From an uncultured Eubacteriales bacterium (GTDB lineage Bacteria; Bacillota; Clostridia; Oscillospirales; CAG-272): a DNA stretch of 49,600 nucleotides. Position numbers and translations under genes: made by a program. The stretch lies in the NCBI GenBank assembly GCA_900542425.1, contig UQNQ01000011.1:1-49600 (forward strand). Direction: 5' to 3'. The notes under the pieces are model-generated. The model saw nothing but the letters and a program-made list of their open reading frames with translations. It was not told the origin of the DNA and ran no database searches. Positions within the stretch are counted from its first letter, which is position 1; each line of letters opens with the position of its first letter. Below, in pieces: positions 40,589 to 49,544 of this stretch.

Positions 40589-43219
40589 TTGGAAATAAAT
40601 CAAGAAGAGAAGCTCTCAGCTCGAATGAGATTTCGGTGTTTTATTTATCGCAATCGGTATTCGTTGCTGGCATTTGCTCTCACTTTCTTTGCTATCATGA
40701 TTGTTGCCATCATTCGTGGGATTGCGCCGTTTGGACAGAACTCGCTTCTTACAATGGATTTATGGGGACAGTATTATCCCATGCTCGTTGAAAAAGCAGA
40801 TGAACCGTTTGCCATGTGGTCATGGAACGGCTCTCTCGGCTTTTCCGCCATTGTGCAGGGCGCTTATTATACAAACAGCTTGTTCAATTTTTTGCTGATA
40901 CCGTTTACGGGATATGCCCGAATTGCGGTATTGGATCTAATCGTTTTTCTGAAGCTCTCGCTTGCGGCTTGGAGTTTTGCCTATTATCTTCAGTGCCGTT
41001 CTGCTTCTTTTACTCCTCTTACGACGGCGCTCGGTGTGGCATATGGGCTTTCCGCTTATATGATTGCATTCATTTCACAGCCGATGTGGTTGGATGCTGT
41101 CGCTTTTTTTCCTCTTATCATGCTTGGTCTTGAGCGAATGCTTCATGGAAAAAATCCGTGGATGTATGTAACATTCCTTGCTCTTACTTTATATTCTAAT
41201 TTCTATATCGGATGGGCAGTATGTTTATTTACAGTTCTTTGGTTTTTTGTTACGATGTGCTCGGATGAAAATCGGAGAGGATGGAAACGGATTGCTTTCG
41301 ATACGGGAAAATTTACTTTGATGTCGTCCATTGCCGGTGCGCTTGCGGCGTTTGTTCTTTTGCCTGTTGTTTTTGGCATGCAAAATTGGACATCTTCCTC
41401 GCTCGGCTTTGACAAAGAGATCGGCTTTTATCATAAACTGCCTCAAATTATTGACAATTTGTCTGTGGGTGTCAGGCCTTCACTTGAATATGGAGTTGCC
41501 AATCTTTACTGCGGTTCGGCGGCGATTTTCTTTGCTGTTTTATTTATTTTGAATCGCAACATAGTATGGAAAAAGAAGCTTTGCTATTTTTTGCTTGCCG
41601 TATTCATGGTAATCTCTTTTGAACTTAATATTCTTGATTTTATCTGGCATGGACTGCATTTTCCGAATCAGCTTCCGGGACGGCAGAGCTTTCTTTATGT
41701 TTTTATTATCCTACTGATGGCATATGAAACGCTGATACGGCTGGATGGCTTGAATTTTCTCGGAACATCCGCGGCGGCGCTGATTTCCGGCGGAATTCTT
41801 TTCATCGGATTTTCTGAAAGCAAATATCAAGTGGGACGCATGATTTCCGTTGTTCTGATTGCGCTTGTATTTGCGGTTCTTATGTGGTATCTGATTTTGT
41901 CGCGCAAATATAAGCTCGGGCAAATGGGCGCATGTATGCTTGCTGCGATTATTTCTTTGGATGCTATGGGATCAGGCATTTATACGATGGTAAGATATCT
42001 TGGCTGCGCGAATGCCGTATCTTATGTGGGAAACGAAAAGGATATGCGCATACTTACGCAAAAATATGAGAGCGGAAATGATGATTTTTGGCGCTCCGAA
42101 ATGACGCCGAATTTTACATTCGACACCGGAATGCTTTATGATTTTAAAGGAATCACATATTATTCCTCTACGATGAACGGGAACTTGTATACTTTTTTCA
42201 AAAGGCTCGGAAACCGTGTGTATGCTCAGAATGTCAGCACGATTTATCAGCCGACGCCGATTCTCGATATGATGTTCAGCGTTCGGTATCACTATGTTAC
42301 CGGCGGTGCGCTGACAGAGGATTACGGAGATATCGTAGAGAAAAGAGGGAATATTACTGTAATCGAAAATCGCTATACGCTTCCTGTGGCGTATGCAGTG
42401 GATGACGATATTGCGGCATTTACTACGGAAAATAAAACGCCGCTTGAAGCACAGAATGATTTTATCCGTCTGGCCACAGGTTTTGGTGATAGGAATGCGG
42501 TTGCGTGCGTGGCTCAGGATATCATAGATATTCAAAACGCTCATCTGTATCAAGTGGATGGGATTCAGTATTATTCTTCTTCCAATTCAAGTGAGGATTC
42601 TGTGTTTGAGTACTGCTTTGAGGCAGATAGAGACGGAATCTTCTATTGTGATTTTGATTTTATTGTCGGGAATTTTACCATTCGCATCAATGATGAACCG
42701 GAAATTACGGGCTCCTGCGGAAGCAATCCGCTTAAAAATGTCGGTTCTGTAAAAAAAGGAGACCGTATTTATGTGAAAGTTGTGATCAACGGTTATGGAA
42801 TTGCGCTTTATGGCGTCAGCGGATATATCATTGACAAAGATGCGATAGAGTATGCCCATCAAAAGCTTTCACAGAATGTTTTGGATGTAACCGAGGTTTC
42901 CGATACCCGGATTCACGGAACGATCCATTTGAAAGAGGACGCGGTGATGTATTCCTCAATTCCGGCGGAAATGGGGTGGGATGTCTATGTAGACGGGGTA
43001 AAAATGGAAACATTCGCACTGGACGGCGCCCTTCTTTGCTTCCATATTCCGGAGGGAGAGCATGTGGTTGAGTATCGGTATAAAGCCCCAGGTCTTACCG
43101 CGGGAATTGGAATGACAGCCATGGGCGGTTTTGCACTTGCCGGTTATTATCTTTTCCGCTTTTTTGCAAAAAAGCGGAAAAGATACGGTGTAAGCTCAAA
43201 TGATTCAAAACAGATATAA
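40589..43219 (+). CDS. YfhO-family polytopic membrane protein, second copy
   Basis: An 876-aa paralogue of the protein at 10665-13910, with the same plan: about a dozen N-terminal helices to about residue 460, the outer-loop signature LTMDLWGQYY near 56, a large extracellular beta-rich domain, one last helix and a short basic tail. It lacks the long acidic tail of the first copy. I place the start at the TTG (40589) because GAGGAG is eight bases upstream; an in-frame ATG at 40562 has no good ribosome site. The role is presumably sugar transfer onto a cell-wall polymer, as for Bacillus YfhO. No partner glycosyltransferase adjoins it. Confidence 0.8.
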   Translation: MEINQEEKLSARMRFRCFIYRNRYSLLAFALTFFAIMIVAIIRGIAPFGQNSLLTMDLWGQYYPMLVEKADEPFAMWSWNGSLGFSAIVQGAYYTNSLFNFLLIPFTGYARIAVLDLIVFLKLSLAAWSFAYYLQCRSASFTPLTTALGVAYGLSAYMIAFISQPMWLDAVAFFPLIMLGLERMLHGKNPWMYVTFLALTLYSNFYIGWAVCLFTVLWFFVTMCSDENRRGWKRIAFDTGKFTLMSSIAGALAAFVLLPVVFGMQNWTSSSLGFDKEIGFYHKLPQIIDNLSVGVRPSLEYGVANLYCGSAAIFFAVLFILNRNIVWKKKLCYFLLAVFMVISFELNILDFIWHGLHFPNQLPGRQSFLYVFIILLMAYETLIRLDGLNFLGTSAAALISGGILFIGFSESKYQVGRMISVVLIALVFAVLMWYLILSRKYKLGQMGACMLAAIISLDAMGSGIYTMVRYLGCANAVSYVGNEKDMRILTQKYESGNDDFWRSEMTPNFTFDTGMLYDFKGITYYSSTMNGNLYTFFKRLGNRVYAQNVSTIYQPTPILDMMFSVRYHYVTGGALTEDYGDIVEKRGNITVIENRYTLPVAYAVDDDIAAFTTENKTPLEAQNDFIRLATGFGDRNAVACVAQDIIDIQNAHLYQVDGIQYYSSSNSSEDSVFEYCFEADRDGIFYCDFDFIVGNFTIRINDEPEITGSCGSNPLKNVGSVKKGDRIYVKVVINGYGIALYGVSGYIIDKDAIEYAHQKLSQNVLDVTEVSDTRIHGTIHLKEDAVMYSSIPAEMGWDVYVDGVKMETFALDGALLCFHIPEGEHVVEYRYKAPGLTAGIGMTAMGGFALAGYYLFRFFAKKRKRYGVSSNDSKQI

Positions 43220-43224
43220 TTTAC

Positions 43225-43261
43225 AAAAACGGCGTTAAGCGATTCGCTTAACGCCGTTTTT
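43225..43261. terminator. bidirectional intrinsic terminator (YfhO-2 / MGS-like gene)
   Basis: AAAAACGGCGTTAAGCG (43225-43241) pairs fully with CGCTTAACGCCGTTTTT (43245-43261) around a three-base loop, between convergent genes. Confidence 0.92.
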
Positions 43262-43269
43262 CACAGATG

Positions 43270-43701
43270 TTATCGAGCTTTTTTTGCCCTGTTGTATTCT
43301 GATTTCGGATTCCAAAACTCCCGCCAGTCGAGATCTCCTCTGTCAAGTGCGGTAATGATTGCTTCCGCTGTGGCAATATTGGTTGCCGTCGGAACATTGC
43401 TCCTGTCGCATTCGCGCATGAGCGCCGCATCTGACAACATTTCTTCCGGATTGTCGCTTCCGTCCCGAAAATAGAGCAGTACATCAATTTCATTATAAGC
43501 AATCCGGGAAGCAATTTGCTGGATGCCTCCTTGATTCCCCGGAAGAAGCTGCTCAATGTCAAGCCCTGTCGCTTCGGAAACAATTTTTCCTGTCATTTTT
43601 GTGGCACAGATATTGTGCTTTGCGAGCACGCCGCAATATGCAATGCAAAACTGAACCATAAGTTCTTTTTTGGTTTCTGCGGCTATGAGTGCTATTTCCA
43701 T
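43270..43701 (-). CDS. methylglyoxal-synthase-like protein lacking catalytic residues
   Basis: A 143-aa protein with the MGS fold: IALIAAETKK, ATKMTGKIVSEATGLDIE and VPTATNIATAEAII all align with methylglyoxal synthase. The catalytic set is not kept. By alignment from memory with E. coli MgsA, His19 is Ala8, the catalytic base Asp71 (GGDQQ) is Ile60 (GGIQQ), His98 is Glu87 and Asp101 is Ser90; only Asp91 is kept (Asp80). Methylglyoxal formation from dihydroxyacetone phosphate is therefore doubtful, and a binding or regulatory role is possible. It lies 45 bp after minD, matching the clostridial min-mgsA neighbourhood. The start has a weak ribosome site, with a small TTGCCG/CGGCAA hairpin upstream. 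Confidence 0.8.
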   Translation of the reverse strand: MEIALIAAETKKELMVQFCIAYCGVLAKHNICATKMTGKIVSEATGLDIEQLLPGNQGGIQQIASRIAYNEIDVLLYFRDGSDNPEEMLSDAALMRECDRSNVPTATNIATAEAIITALDRGDLDWREFWNPKSEYNRAKKAR

Positions 43702-43746
43702 AAGCTAACCGGCATTGCCGTGCGGCAACGCATTCCTTTCAAATGT

Positions 43747-44535
43747 TTATTTTAATTTTTTCAGTCTGTGGATATGAGCGAAAAGACGTCTTCCTTCACC
43801 AAGTGTTCTTGCGGCAATATTGTCAAAGGCATGTGTGACGTTAAAACTGAGTATTTCATCGACAAGGATTCCGCGGTTTCCCGCGCGGATAAGTTCAGGA
43901 TCGTACGGAACGACACCAATGAGCTTTACCGATGTGCTGTCGATAATAGAAATCACTTCATCCTTGGCTTTTTTTACGGAACCGCCGGCAAGTTTATTAA
44001 TAATAAGCCGTCTGCGGCGTACTCCCTTGAGATATAAAAATTCTGCTGTACGGTCTGCTGCACGGATTGCCGCTCGTGTCGGCTCAACAATGATATACGC
44101 GGTATCGGCAACACTCGCTGCAAATTGAAGCGGTTCGCCGATTCCTCCGGGAGTATCAATGAAGATAAAATCGTATTCTCCGGCTGCCATCAGACGTTTG
44201 ACTGCGGATTTGAACGAAAAAGTATTCATTCGGTTGTCAAATCCATAGGGAGCTGCGATAAAAAAGAGATTTTCTGACCTGTTGTCGCGAATCACGGCGC
44301 GTTCGCATGAAACTCGTCCGAATGCAAGGTCTCCGATGTCGTAAATGACATTGTCGGAAAGTCCGGCGACAAGATCAAGACAACGATTTCCAAAATCACA
44401 ATCTATGAGCAGTACACGTCGTCCGCGTAAGGCGATTGCCATTGCAAGATTGGCACAAACCGTGGACTTGCCGACTCCTCCCTTGCAGGAGGTAAAGAGG
44501 ATTACCTGTGTACTGCCAAGGGATGCATCTGCCAT
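43747..44535 (-). CDS. minD: MinD-type ParA/Mrp-superfamily ATPase
   Basis: A 262-aa deviant-Walker ATPase. It has FTSCKGGVGKSTVCANLA near 13-30 with the signature Lys, then DCDFGNRCLDLVAGL near 45, and DFIFIDTPGGIGEP near 120. The end is basic (RLFAHIHRLKKLK) and could form a membrane-targeting amphipathic helix, though it differs from classic MinD. The start at 44535 follows TTGGAGG, not an upstream in-frame ATG. minC and minE are absent here, so division-site selection is likely but not proven. It has its own promoter and the MGS-like gene downstream. Confidence 0.8.
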   Translation of the reverse strand: MADASLGSTQVILFTSCKGGVGKSTVCANLAMAIALRGRRVLLIDCDFGNRCLDLVAGLSDNVIYDIGDLAFGRVSCERAVIRDNRSENLFFIAAPYGFDNRMNTFSFKSAVKRLMAAGEYDFIFIDTPGGIGEPLQFAASVADTAYIIVEPTRAAIRAADRTAEFLYLKGVRRRRLIINKLAGGSVKKAKDEVISIIDSTSVKLIGVVPYDPELIRAGNRGILVDEILSFNVTHAFDNIAARTLGEGRRLFAHIHRLKKLK

Positions 44536-44566
44536 AACACGCCTCCAAGCTCCATTCCTTACACTT

Positions 44567-44595
44567 ATTTTACCATTTACGGTGGCGTTTGTCAA
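44567..44595 (-). promoter_or_regulatory. SigA-type promoter of minD
   Basis: Minus strand: TTGACA (44595-44590), 17-bp spacer, TAAAAT (44572-44567), just after the thiI stop codon. Confidence 0.75.
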
Positions 44596-44607
44596 CATCA
44601 AATACGA

Positions 44608-45786
44608 TTATTTACGCCCGATTACAATGGTTTTCATTGCCATAAATGATTCATCTTCCAGGGCAGATACTTCCACTTTTGCTTCCTCTCGTTCTACCTT
44701 GAAAAGCTCCGGTCTTGTTCGTGGATGGCGGGGAGTGAAGACAGTACAGCAATCCTCATAAGGAAGAATGGAAGTATCAAATGTGTCGATGGAACGGGAT
44801 ATCTGAACGATTTCTTCTTTGTCCATGCCAATTAACGGACGGAATACAGGCAGGGAAACAACGCTGTTGGTAACGCCGATTGCCTGCATGGTCTGACTTG
44901 CGACCTGACCGAGGCTTTCTCCTGTGATCAGTGCCTCACAGGAAAATCTTTTTGCAGTGCGCTCAGCAAGCCGCATCATAAAGCGACGTAGCAAAAGCGT
45001 GAAATAATCTTCCTCACAGGAATCTCTTAATGCTTCTTGGATATGTGTGACAGAGAGAATATGAACATGGATTTCTCCTATATATTCGGCAAGCTTTTCT
45101 GCAAGAGAAAGAACTTTCATACGTGCACGCTCGCTCGTATAAGGGAAGCTTTCAAAATGCAGAGCGTCAATTTTGACACCGCGTTTTGCCATCATAAAAC
45201 CGGCGACGGGACTGTCGATTCCGCCGGAAAGCAGAAGAAGTCCTTTTCCACCGGAACCAAGAGGCATTCCGCCGATGGCATGCTCTTGCCCTGCGCAGAG
45301 ATAGGCCGCGAGATCACGGATCTCCACACGAACGCATAGATCAGGATGATGGACATCCACACGAAGTCTGCCGTGTGAAGCATCCAAAATGGCGCCGCCG
45401 ACCTGAGCGGAAATTTCAGGCGAAGTCAGAGGAAACTGCTTGTCCGCACGCTTTGCTTCTACCTTAAACGTTTTGGCGGCTTCCAAATACGGCATAAATG
45501 AAGTGCTGGCTGTTTCCAGAACAGCTTCCATGGATTTGTCGGTTTGCAGGGCTCTTGTGACCGCAGAGATACCAAAGGTGTTTTTTGCAGTCTGATAGGC
45601 GCCGTTCATATCGGCATTTTCATTTTCAGGTTCAATGTATACGGTGCTTTGAAGAGAATAAATATGAAAATCGCCATAGGGCATAAGACGTTTTTTCAGA
45701 ACGTCGCGAAGAAGTTTTTCAAAATGCGCGCGGTTTGCTCCTTTGAGCGTGATTTCACCGTATTTGCAGAGAATCATTTCTTTCAT
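44608..45786 (-). CDS. thiI: tRNA 4-thiouridine synthase ThiI (no rhodanese domain)
   Basis: ThiI adenylates U8 of tRNAs and inserts sulfur to make 4-thiouridine. At 392 aa it has an N-terminal ferredoxin-like part and THUMP domain (about 1-165), then the PP-loop pyrophosphatase domain with LLSGGIDSPVAGF near 185. It ends near ILPYEDCCTVFTPRHP without the rhodanese domain of E. coli ThiI, the usual Firmicutes form, which needs a dedicated cysteine desulfurase for sulfur supply. That desulfurase is not adjacent. A minus-strand promoter may share the ATTATAAT at 45873-45880 with zapA, but its -35 is poor. The ribosome site (AAAGGAATTCC) is moderate. Confidence 0.93.
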   Translation of the reverse strand: MKEMILCKYGEITLKGANRAHFEKLLRDVLKKRLMPYGDFHIYSLQSTVYIEPENENADMNGAYQTAKNTFGISAVTRALQTDKSMEAVLETASTSFMPYLEAAKTFKVEAKRADKQFPLTSPEISAQVGGAILDASHGRLRVDVHHPDLCVRVEIRDLAAYLCAGQEHAIGGMPLGSGGKGLLLLSGGIDSPVAGFMMAKRGVKIDALHFESFPYTSERARMKVLSLAEKLAEYIGEIHVHILSVTHIQEALRDSCEEDYFTLLLRRFMMRLAERTAKRFSCEALITGESLGQVASQTMQAIGVTNSVVSLPVFRPLIGMDKEEIVQISRSIDTFDTSILPYEDCCTVFTPRHPRTRPELFKVEREEAKVEVSALEDESFMAMKTIVIGRK

Positions 45787-45851
45787 GAATTTGGAATTCC
45801 TTTCACAGTCGGCAAATTGCGGAGAAAATCACCGGAAAGGACGGATTCCTC

Positions 45852-45880
45852 TTGCGCTTGCCGCGGTTTTGTATTATAAT
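45852..45880 (+). promoter_or_regulatory. SigA-type promoter of the zapA-U32-maf-nth run
   Basis: TTGCGC (45852-45857), 17-bp spacer, TATAAT (45875-45880). The -10 is part of ATTATAAT, which reads as a -10 on both strands. Confidence 0.6.
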
Positions 45881-45986
45881 AGTCGTAATCAGATGATAAC
45901 TTCCGTTTCCATATCACATTATACGCCCGGAACGGAAGAAATTCAATGCTTTCGATTTATTTTTTTGATGAAAGGAAAAAATTCAT

Positions 45987-46217
45987 ATGAAGAATAAACA
46001 TTATCTCACAATCGCAGGTGTAGATCTTACGCTGAATTCCGAAAACAGTGAAGAATATGTTCAAAAGCTTGCGCTTGAGTTGACGCGCAGGATCAATTCC
46101 ATTGCACTTTCCAGCTCGGGGGTAACGAAGCTTCAGGCAGCCGTTGTTTGTGCGTTGGATTTGCTCGACGAGAATTACAGGCTGAAACTGCTGATTGAGG
46201 ATGATAAAAAAGGATGA
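45987..46217 (+). CDS. zapA: cell division protein ZapA
   Basis: A 76-aa ZapA, which crosslinks FtsZ filaments in the Z-ring. The N-terminal globular part (YLTIAGVDLTLNSE) and the C-terminal coiled-coil helix (LQAAVVCALDLLDENYRLK) are clear. It is slightly shorter than many ZapA proteins. AAAGGAAA is upstream of the ATG. The stop overlaps the U32 start as ATGA, so the two are translationally coupled, a common zapA-U32 arrangement in Clostridia. Confidence 0.9.
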   Translation: MKNKHYLTIAGVDLTLNSENSEEYVQKLALELTRRINSIALSSSGVTKLQAAVVCALDLLDENYRLKLLIEDDKKG

Positions 46218-48259
46218 AGCCGGAACTGCTGGCGCCTGCCGGGTCTCCCGCGGCGCTGCATGCGGCGGTGGATTCCGGTGCCGACGCGGTCTATTTTGGC
46301 GCTCAAAGCTTCAATGCCCGGAAAAATGCGGAAAATTTTACGGAAGAGGAGCTTTATGACGCTATCCGGTATTGCAGGCTGTTTGGTGTAAAAACACATA
46401 TTGTGCTCAATACGCAGCTATATACTAGGGAATTGGAGCCTGCCGTGGCGCTTGTCAAAAAGCTTTTGCTCTGGGGTGCGGACGCTTTTCTTGTTGCAGA
46501 TATTGGACTTGCGGCGACGCTCATCAGACGCTTTCCAAACATTGTTTTGCACGCGAGTACGCAGGCATGCGGACAAAACGTGCTTTCGGCCGAAGAATTA
46601 TCAAAAATCGGTTTTCAAAGAATGGTGGCACCAAGAGAACTGTCGCTTGAGGATATCCGCACACTTTGCCGGAATTCTCCGATCGAAACGGAAATTTTTG
46701 TTCACGGGGCTTTATGTGCCAGCCATTCCGGTCAGTGTCTGTTCAGTTCGGTGATCGGAGGACGCAGCGGAAACCGCGGCGAGTGTGCCCAGCCATGCAG
46801 ACTTCCGTATCAGGCGCGCCATCCATATGCGCTGAGCCTCAAGGATCTTTGTCTTGCGGAGCATATTCCGCAGATTATGGAAGCGGGTGTTGCTTCTCTC
46901 AAAATTGAGGGAAGAATGAAAAGTCCCGAATATGTTTATGGAACCGTTTCCGTATATCGCCGCTTGATAGATGAATGCCGCTCAGCGACGCGGGACGAAA
47001 CAGCGTCGCTTGCCAGACTGTTTTCAAGGTCCGGATTTACAGACGGGTATTTTACACGGCATATTTCATCTGATATGCTTGGCATTCGTACGGAGGAAGA
47101 TAAACGGAACAGTGCCGCCGGAGAAGGAATTTACCGGGGAGAAAAAAAGCGTTTGCCACTTGAAATGCAGGGAGTTTTTCTTTCGGGAGAGCCTGCGCTG
47201 CTCCGCGGAACCGTTAGGCGGGGTGAAGACTTGTTTTCGGCTGAGGTAAAAGGCAATCCCTGTATAAAGGCGGAAAAAACGCCCACAGGAAAAGAGCGCT
47301 TTGTGGAAAATCTTTCAAAGCTGGGAGAAACCGTTTTTCATGCCGTATCTGTTGATGTGAAAGAAAATGGTGTTTATGTTCCGATTTCGGAAATCAACGG
47401 ATTACGGCGTTCCCTTTGTGCAGAGCTTTTCAAACAGCTAACGGATATGTCCACTGTCTTGAAAGAAGAACAGGAGGATCCCCAGCTTCCCATGAAATCG
47501 GTGTGCTCGGATGAAAAAAGTGCTTATTTTTTGTGCTTTGATTCCGTAACACCGTATGCGGCTACTTTCTTTGACCGGATTTTTCTTCCTCTTTCGGAAT
47601 ATATCGCTCATTTGGATACGGTATCTCGGCATGCCAACATCGGAATTGCTTTGCCTCCGGTTTCTTTTGACCATGAGTTATCTGAGGTGCGGGAAATGAC
47701 GGGCAGAGCCGTATCTGCAGGGTGTCGTTTTGCTTTGGTTTCGGGACTTTGGCAGGCTCGGATTGCCGATGAATTTGAAATGGATAAGCACGGAGATTTC
47801 CGGCTTAATTTATACAATTCCGGAAGTGTCAATGAATATCGAAAAATGGGATTCCGTTCGGTTGTGCTTTCTCCGGAAATTGGCGCCGCGGCAAGCTCGC
47901 ATTTGACAGGCGAGATTCCAAAAGGGTATGTGATGTACGGCAGGCTGCCGCTTATGACGCTCGAAAAATGTGTTATCCGAGACCAAATGACGCAGAATGA
48001 CGGAAGTCCGTGCCTCTATTGCGACACGCATTGCTTTTCCTACCTTACCGACCGGACCGGTGCACGGTTTCCTCTTCACCGGGAATTTCGACATCGAAAT
48101 GTCCTTTATAACAGCGTTCCTGTCTATATGGCAGATAAACCGATTCCGGGACTTTTCAGGCACTGTATTTTCACAGACGAGCCGCGCGGGGAAGTGGACA
48201 GGCTGATTCGGAGCTTCGAAAACATGCTGCCGCCGACAGGTAAATTTAAAAGGCTATGA
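46214..48259 (+). CDS. U32-family collagenase-like / RlhA-type protein (DUF3656)
   Basis: A 681-aa member of the peptidase U32 family. The N-terminal TIM-barrel core has LLAPAGSPAALHAAVDSGAD (5-24) and VLHASTQACGQN. The Cys cluster GALCASHSGQCLFSS through NRGECAQPCR (about 165-198) should hold a [4Fe-4S] centre. The C-terminal half matches the DUF3656-type extension. Well-studied relatives (RlhA, TrhP, UbiU/V) hydroxylate RNA or ubiquinone, so an RNA hydroxylation role is likelier than proteolysis; this is inference. It is coupled to zapA. Confidence 0.88.
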   Translation: MKPELLAPAGSPAALHAAVDSGADAVYFGAQSFNARKNAENFTEEELYDAIRYCRLFGVKTHIVLNTQLYTRELEPAVALVKKLLLWGADAFLVADIGLAATLIRRFPNIVLHASTQACGQNVLSAEELSKIGFQRMVAPRELSLEDIRTLCRNSPIETEIFVHGALCASHSGQCLFSSVIGGRSGNRGECAQPCRLPYQARHPYALSLKDLCLAEHIPQIMEAGVASLKIEGRMKSPEYVYGTVSVYRRLIDECRSATRDETASLARLFSRSGFTDGYFTRHISSDMLGIRTEEDKRNSAAGEGIYRGEKKRLPLEMQGVFLSGEPALLRGTVRRGEDLFSAEVKGNPCIKAEKTPTGKERFVENLSKLGETVFHAVSVDVKENGVYVPISEINGLRRSLCAELFKQLTDMSTVLKEEQEDPQLPMKSVCSDEKSAYFLCFDSVTPYAATFFDRIFLPLSEYIAHLDTVSRHANIGIALPPVSFDHELSEVREMTGRAVSAGCRFALVSGLWQARIADEFEMDKHGDFRLNLYNSGSVNEYRKMGFRSVVLSPEIGAAASSHLTGEIPKGYVMYGRLPLMTLEKCVIRDQMTQNDGSPCLYCDTHCFSYLTDRTGARFPLHREFRHRNVLYNSVPVYMADKPIPGLFRHCIFTDEPRGEVDRLIRSFENMLPPTGKFKRL

Positions 48260-48281
48260 GAGGCCGTTTTAGGAGGAGACT

Positions 48282-48896
48282 ATGAGGAAACCGGATATTG
48301 TTCTTGCGTCGTCATCGCCGCGCCGCAAGGAAATCCTTGAGATGCTCGGCGTGCGGTTTCGCGTGATAACCTCGGGTGCGGATGAGAATATTTCCGGTGC
48401 CGTTTCCCCTGAGGACTATGTCAGGCAAGCGGCGCAGAAAAAAAATGAAGCGGTTTTAGCGATTTTAAAAAAGGATGGCTTGCTTTTAGAAAATACGCTT
48501 GTGATTGCTTGCGATACGGTTGTTGTCTATAATGGAGTGGTTATCGGAAAACCACCGGATACATCGCATGCGATTCTCACGCTCGGTATGCTTTCCGATT
48601 CATGGCATTCGGTTTTTTCGGGTCTTTCTGTATATTTCCGCGGACGCATCTGCGGAGATGCTGCACGTACCGATGTGAAGTTCCGTGAGCTATCCTATGA
48701 GGAAATTTTTTATTATGTAGAATCGGGAGAACCAATGGGAAAAGCCGGCTCCTATGCGATACAGCAAAAGGGCGCTTCTTTTGTCGAGCGAATAGAGGGC
48801 GATTTTTACAACGTGGTGGGGCTTCCGGTTGCGGCACTTTTCTCGCTTCTTTCTTCCGAATTCGGAATCCGAGCGACCGATATCATGAATTATTGA
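48282..48896 (+). CDS. maf: Maf-family nucleoside triphosphate pyrophosphatase
   Basis: A 204-aa Maf protein, which hydrolyses non-canonical or pyrimidine nucleoside triphosphates to monophosphates. ASSSPRRKEIL at 9-19 is the substrate-binding start, VIACDTVVV near 73 carries the catalytic Asp, and GKAGSYAIQQKGASFVERI near 149 closes the site. AGGAGGA lies before the ATG. It is 22 bp after the U32 gene and 9 bp before nth, so all are one operon. Confidence 0.93.
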   Translation: MRKPDIVLASSSPRRKEILEMLGVRFRVITSGADENISGAVSPEDYVRQAAQKKNEAVLAILKKDGLLLENTLVIACDTVVVYNGVVIGKPPDTSHAILTLGMLSDSWHSVFSGLSVYFRGRICGDAARTDVKFRELSYEEIFYYVESGEPMGKAGSYAIQQKGASFVERIEGDFYNVVGLPVAALFSLLSSEFGIRATDIMNY

Positions 48897-48905
48897 GGTG
48901 ATAAC

Positions 48906-49544
48906 ATGCTTTCCAAAGAAGAAAAGATAAACAGGGCGGCGGAAGTGGTGGCGACGCTTGAGAAAAAATATCCAAGCTCTGTCTGCGCACTTCAATATGA
49001 GGGAGATCCTTGGAAACTGCTTGTAATGGGGCGTCTTTCTGCTCAATGTACGGATGCGCGTGTCAACATTGTCTGTGAGGAATTGTTCCGCAGATTCCCG
49101 GATGCCGAGAGCATGGCAGGGGCACCTGTTGATGAGATCGAAAGACTTATTTTTTCTTGCGGAGTTTATAAAGTAAAGGCACAAAATATCAAGGAATTTT
49201 CCGCCATTATCTGCGAACGGTTTGGCGGACATATTCCGGACAATATGGAGGAGCTTCTGACACTTCCGGGAATCGGAAGAAAAATTGCGAATCTGATTCT
49301 TGGAGATATCTATCATAAACCTGCTATTGTCGCGGATACCCATTGCATTCGAATCTCCAATCGGCTCGGTTTATGTGAGAGCAAAATGCCGGAAAAGGTG
49401 GAAAAAACGCTTTCCGGAATTGTGGAGCCGGAAAAACAATCGGATTTCTGCCATAGACTTGTCATGTTCGGACGAGAGGTCTGTTCAGCAAGAAATCCTG
49501 CTTGCAATGGTTGCCCATTTAAAAAATACGGATGCATAAAATAA
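48906..49544 (+). CDS. nth: endonuclease III (DNA glycosylase/AP lyase)
   Basis: A 212-aa base-excision repair enzyme that removes oxidised pyrimidines and nicks abasic sites. The helix-hairpin-helix LPGIGRKIANLILG (near 119-132) carries the catalytic Lys, and VADTHCIRISNRLG (near 143) the catalytic Asp. The C-terminal cluster C-x6-C-x2-C-x5-C holds [4Fe-4S]. GAGGTGA precedes the ATG. The family is complete and looks active. No terminator is visible in the last 56 bp. Confidence 0.95.
   Translation: MLSKEEKINRAAEVVATLEKKYPSSVCALQYEGDPWKLLVMGRLSAQCTDARVNIVCEELFRRFPDAESMAGAPVDEIERLIFSCGVYKVKAQNIKEFSAIICERFGGHIPDNMEELLTLPGIGRKIANLILGDIYHKPAIVADTHCIRISNRLGLCESKMPEKVEKTLSGIVEPEKQSDFCHRLVMFGREVCSARNPACNGCPFKKYGCIK

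Noticed and set aside
43702..43746. Upstream TTG start for the MGS-like protein at 43728
   Set aside because: That TTG is in frame but meets a TAG stop before the annotated ATG.
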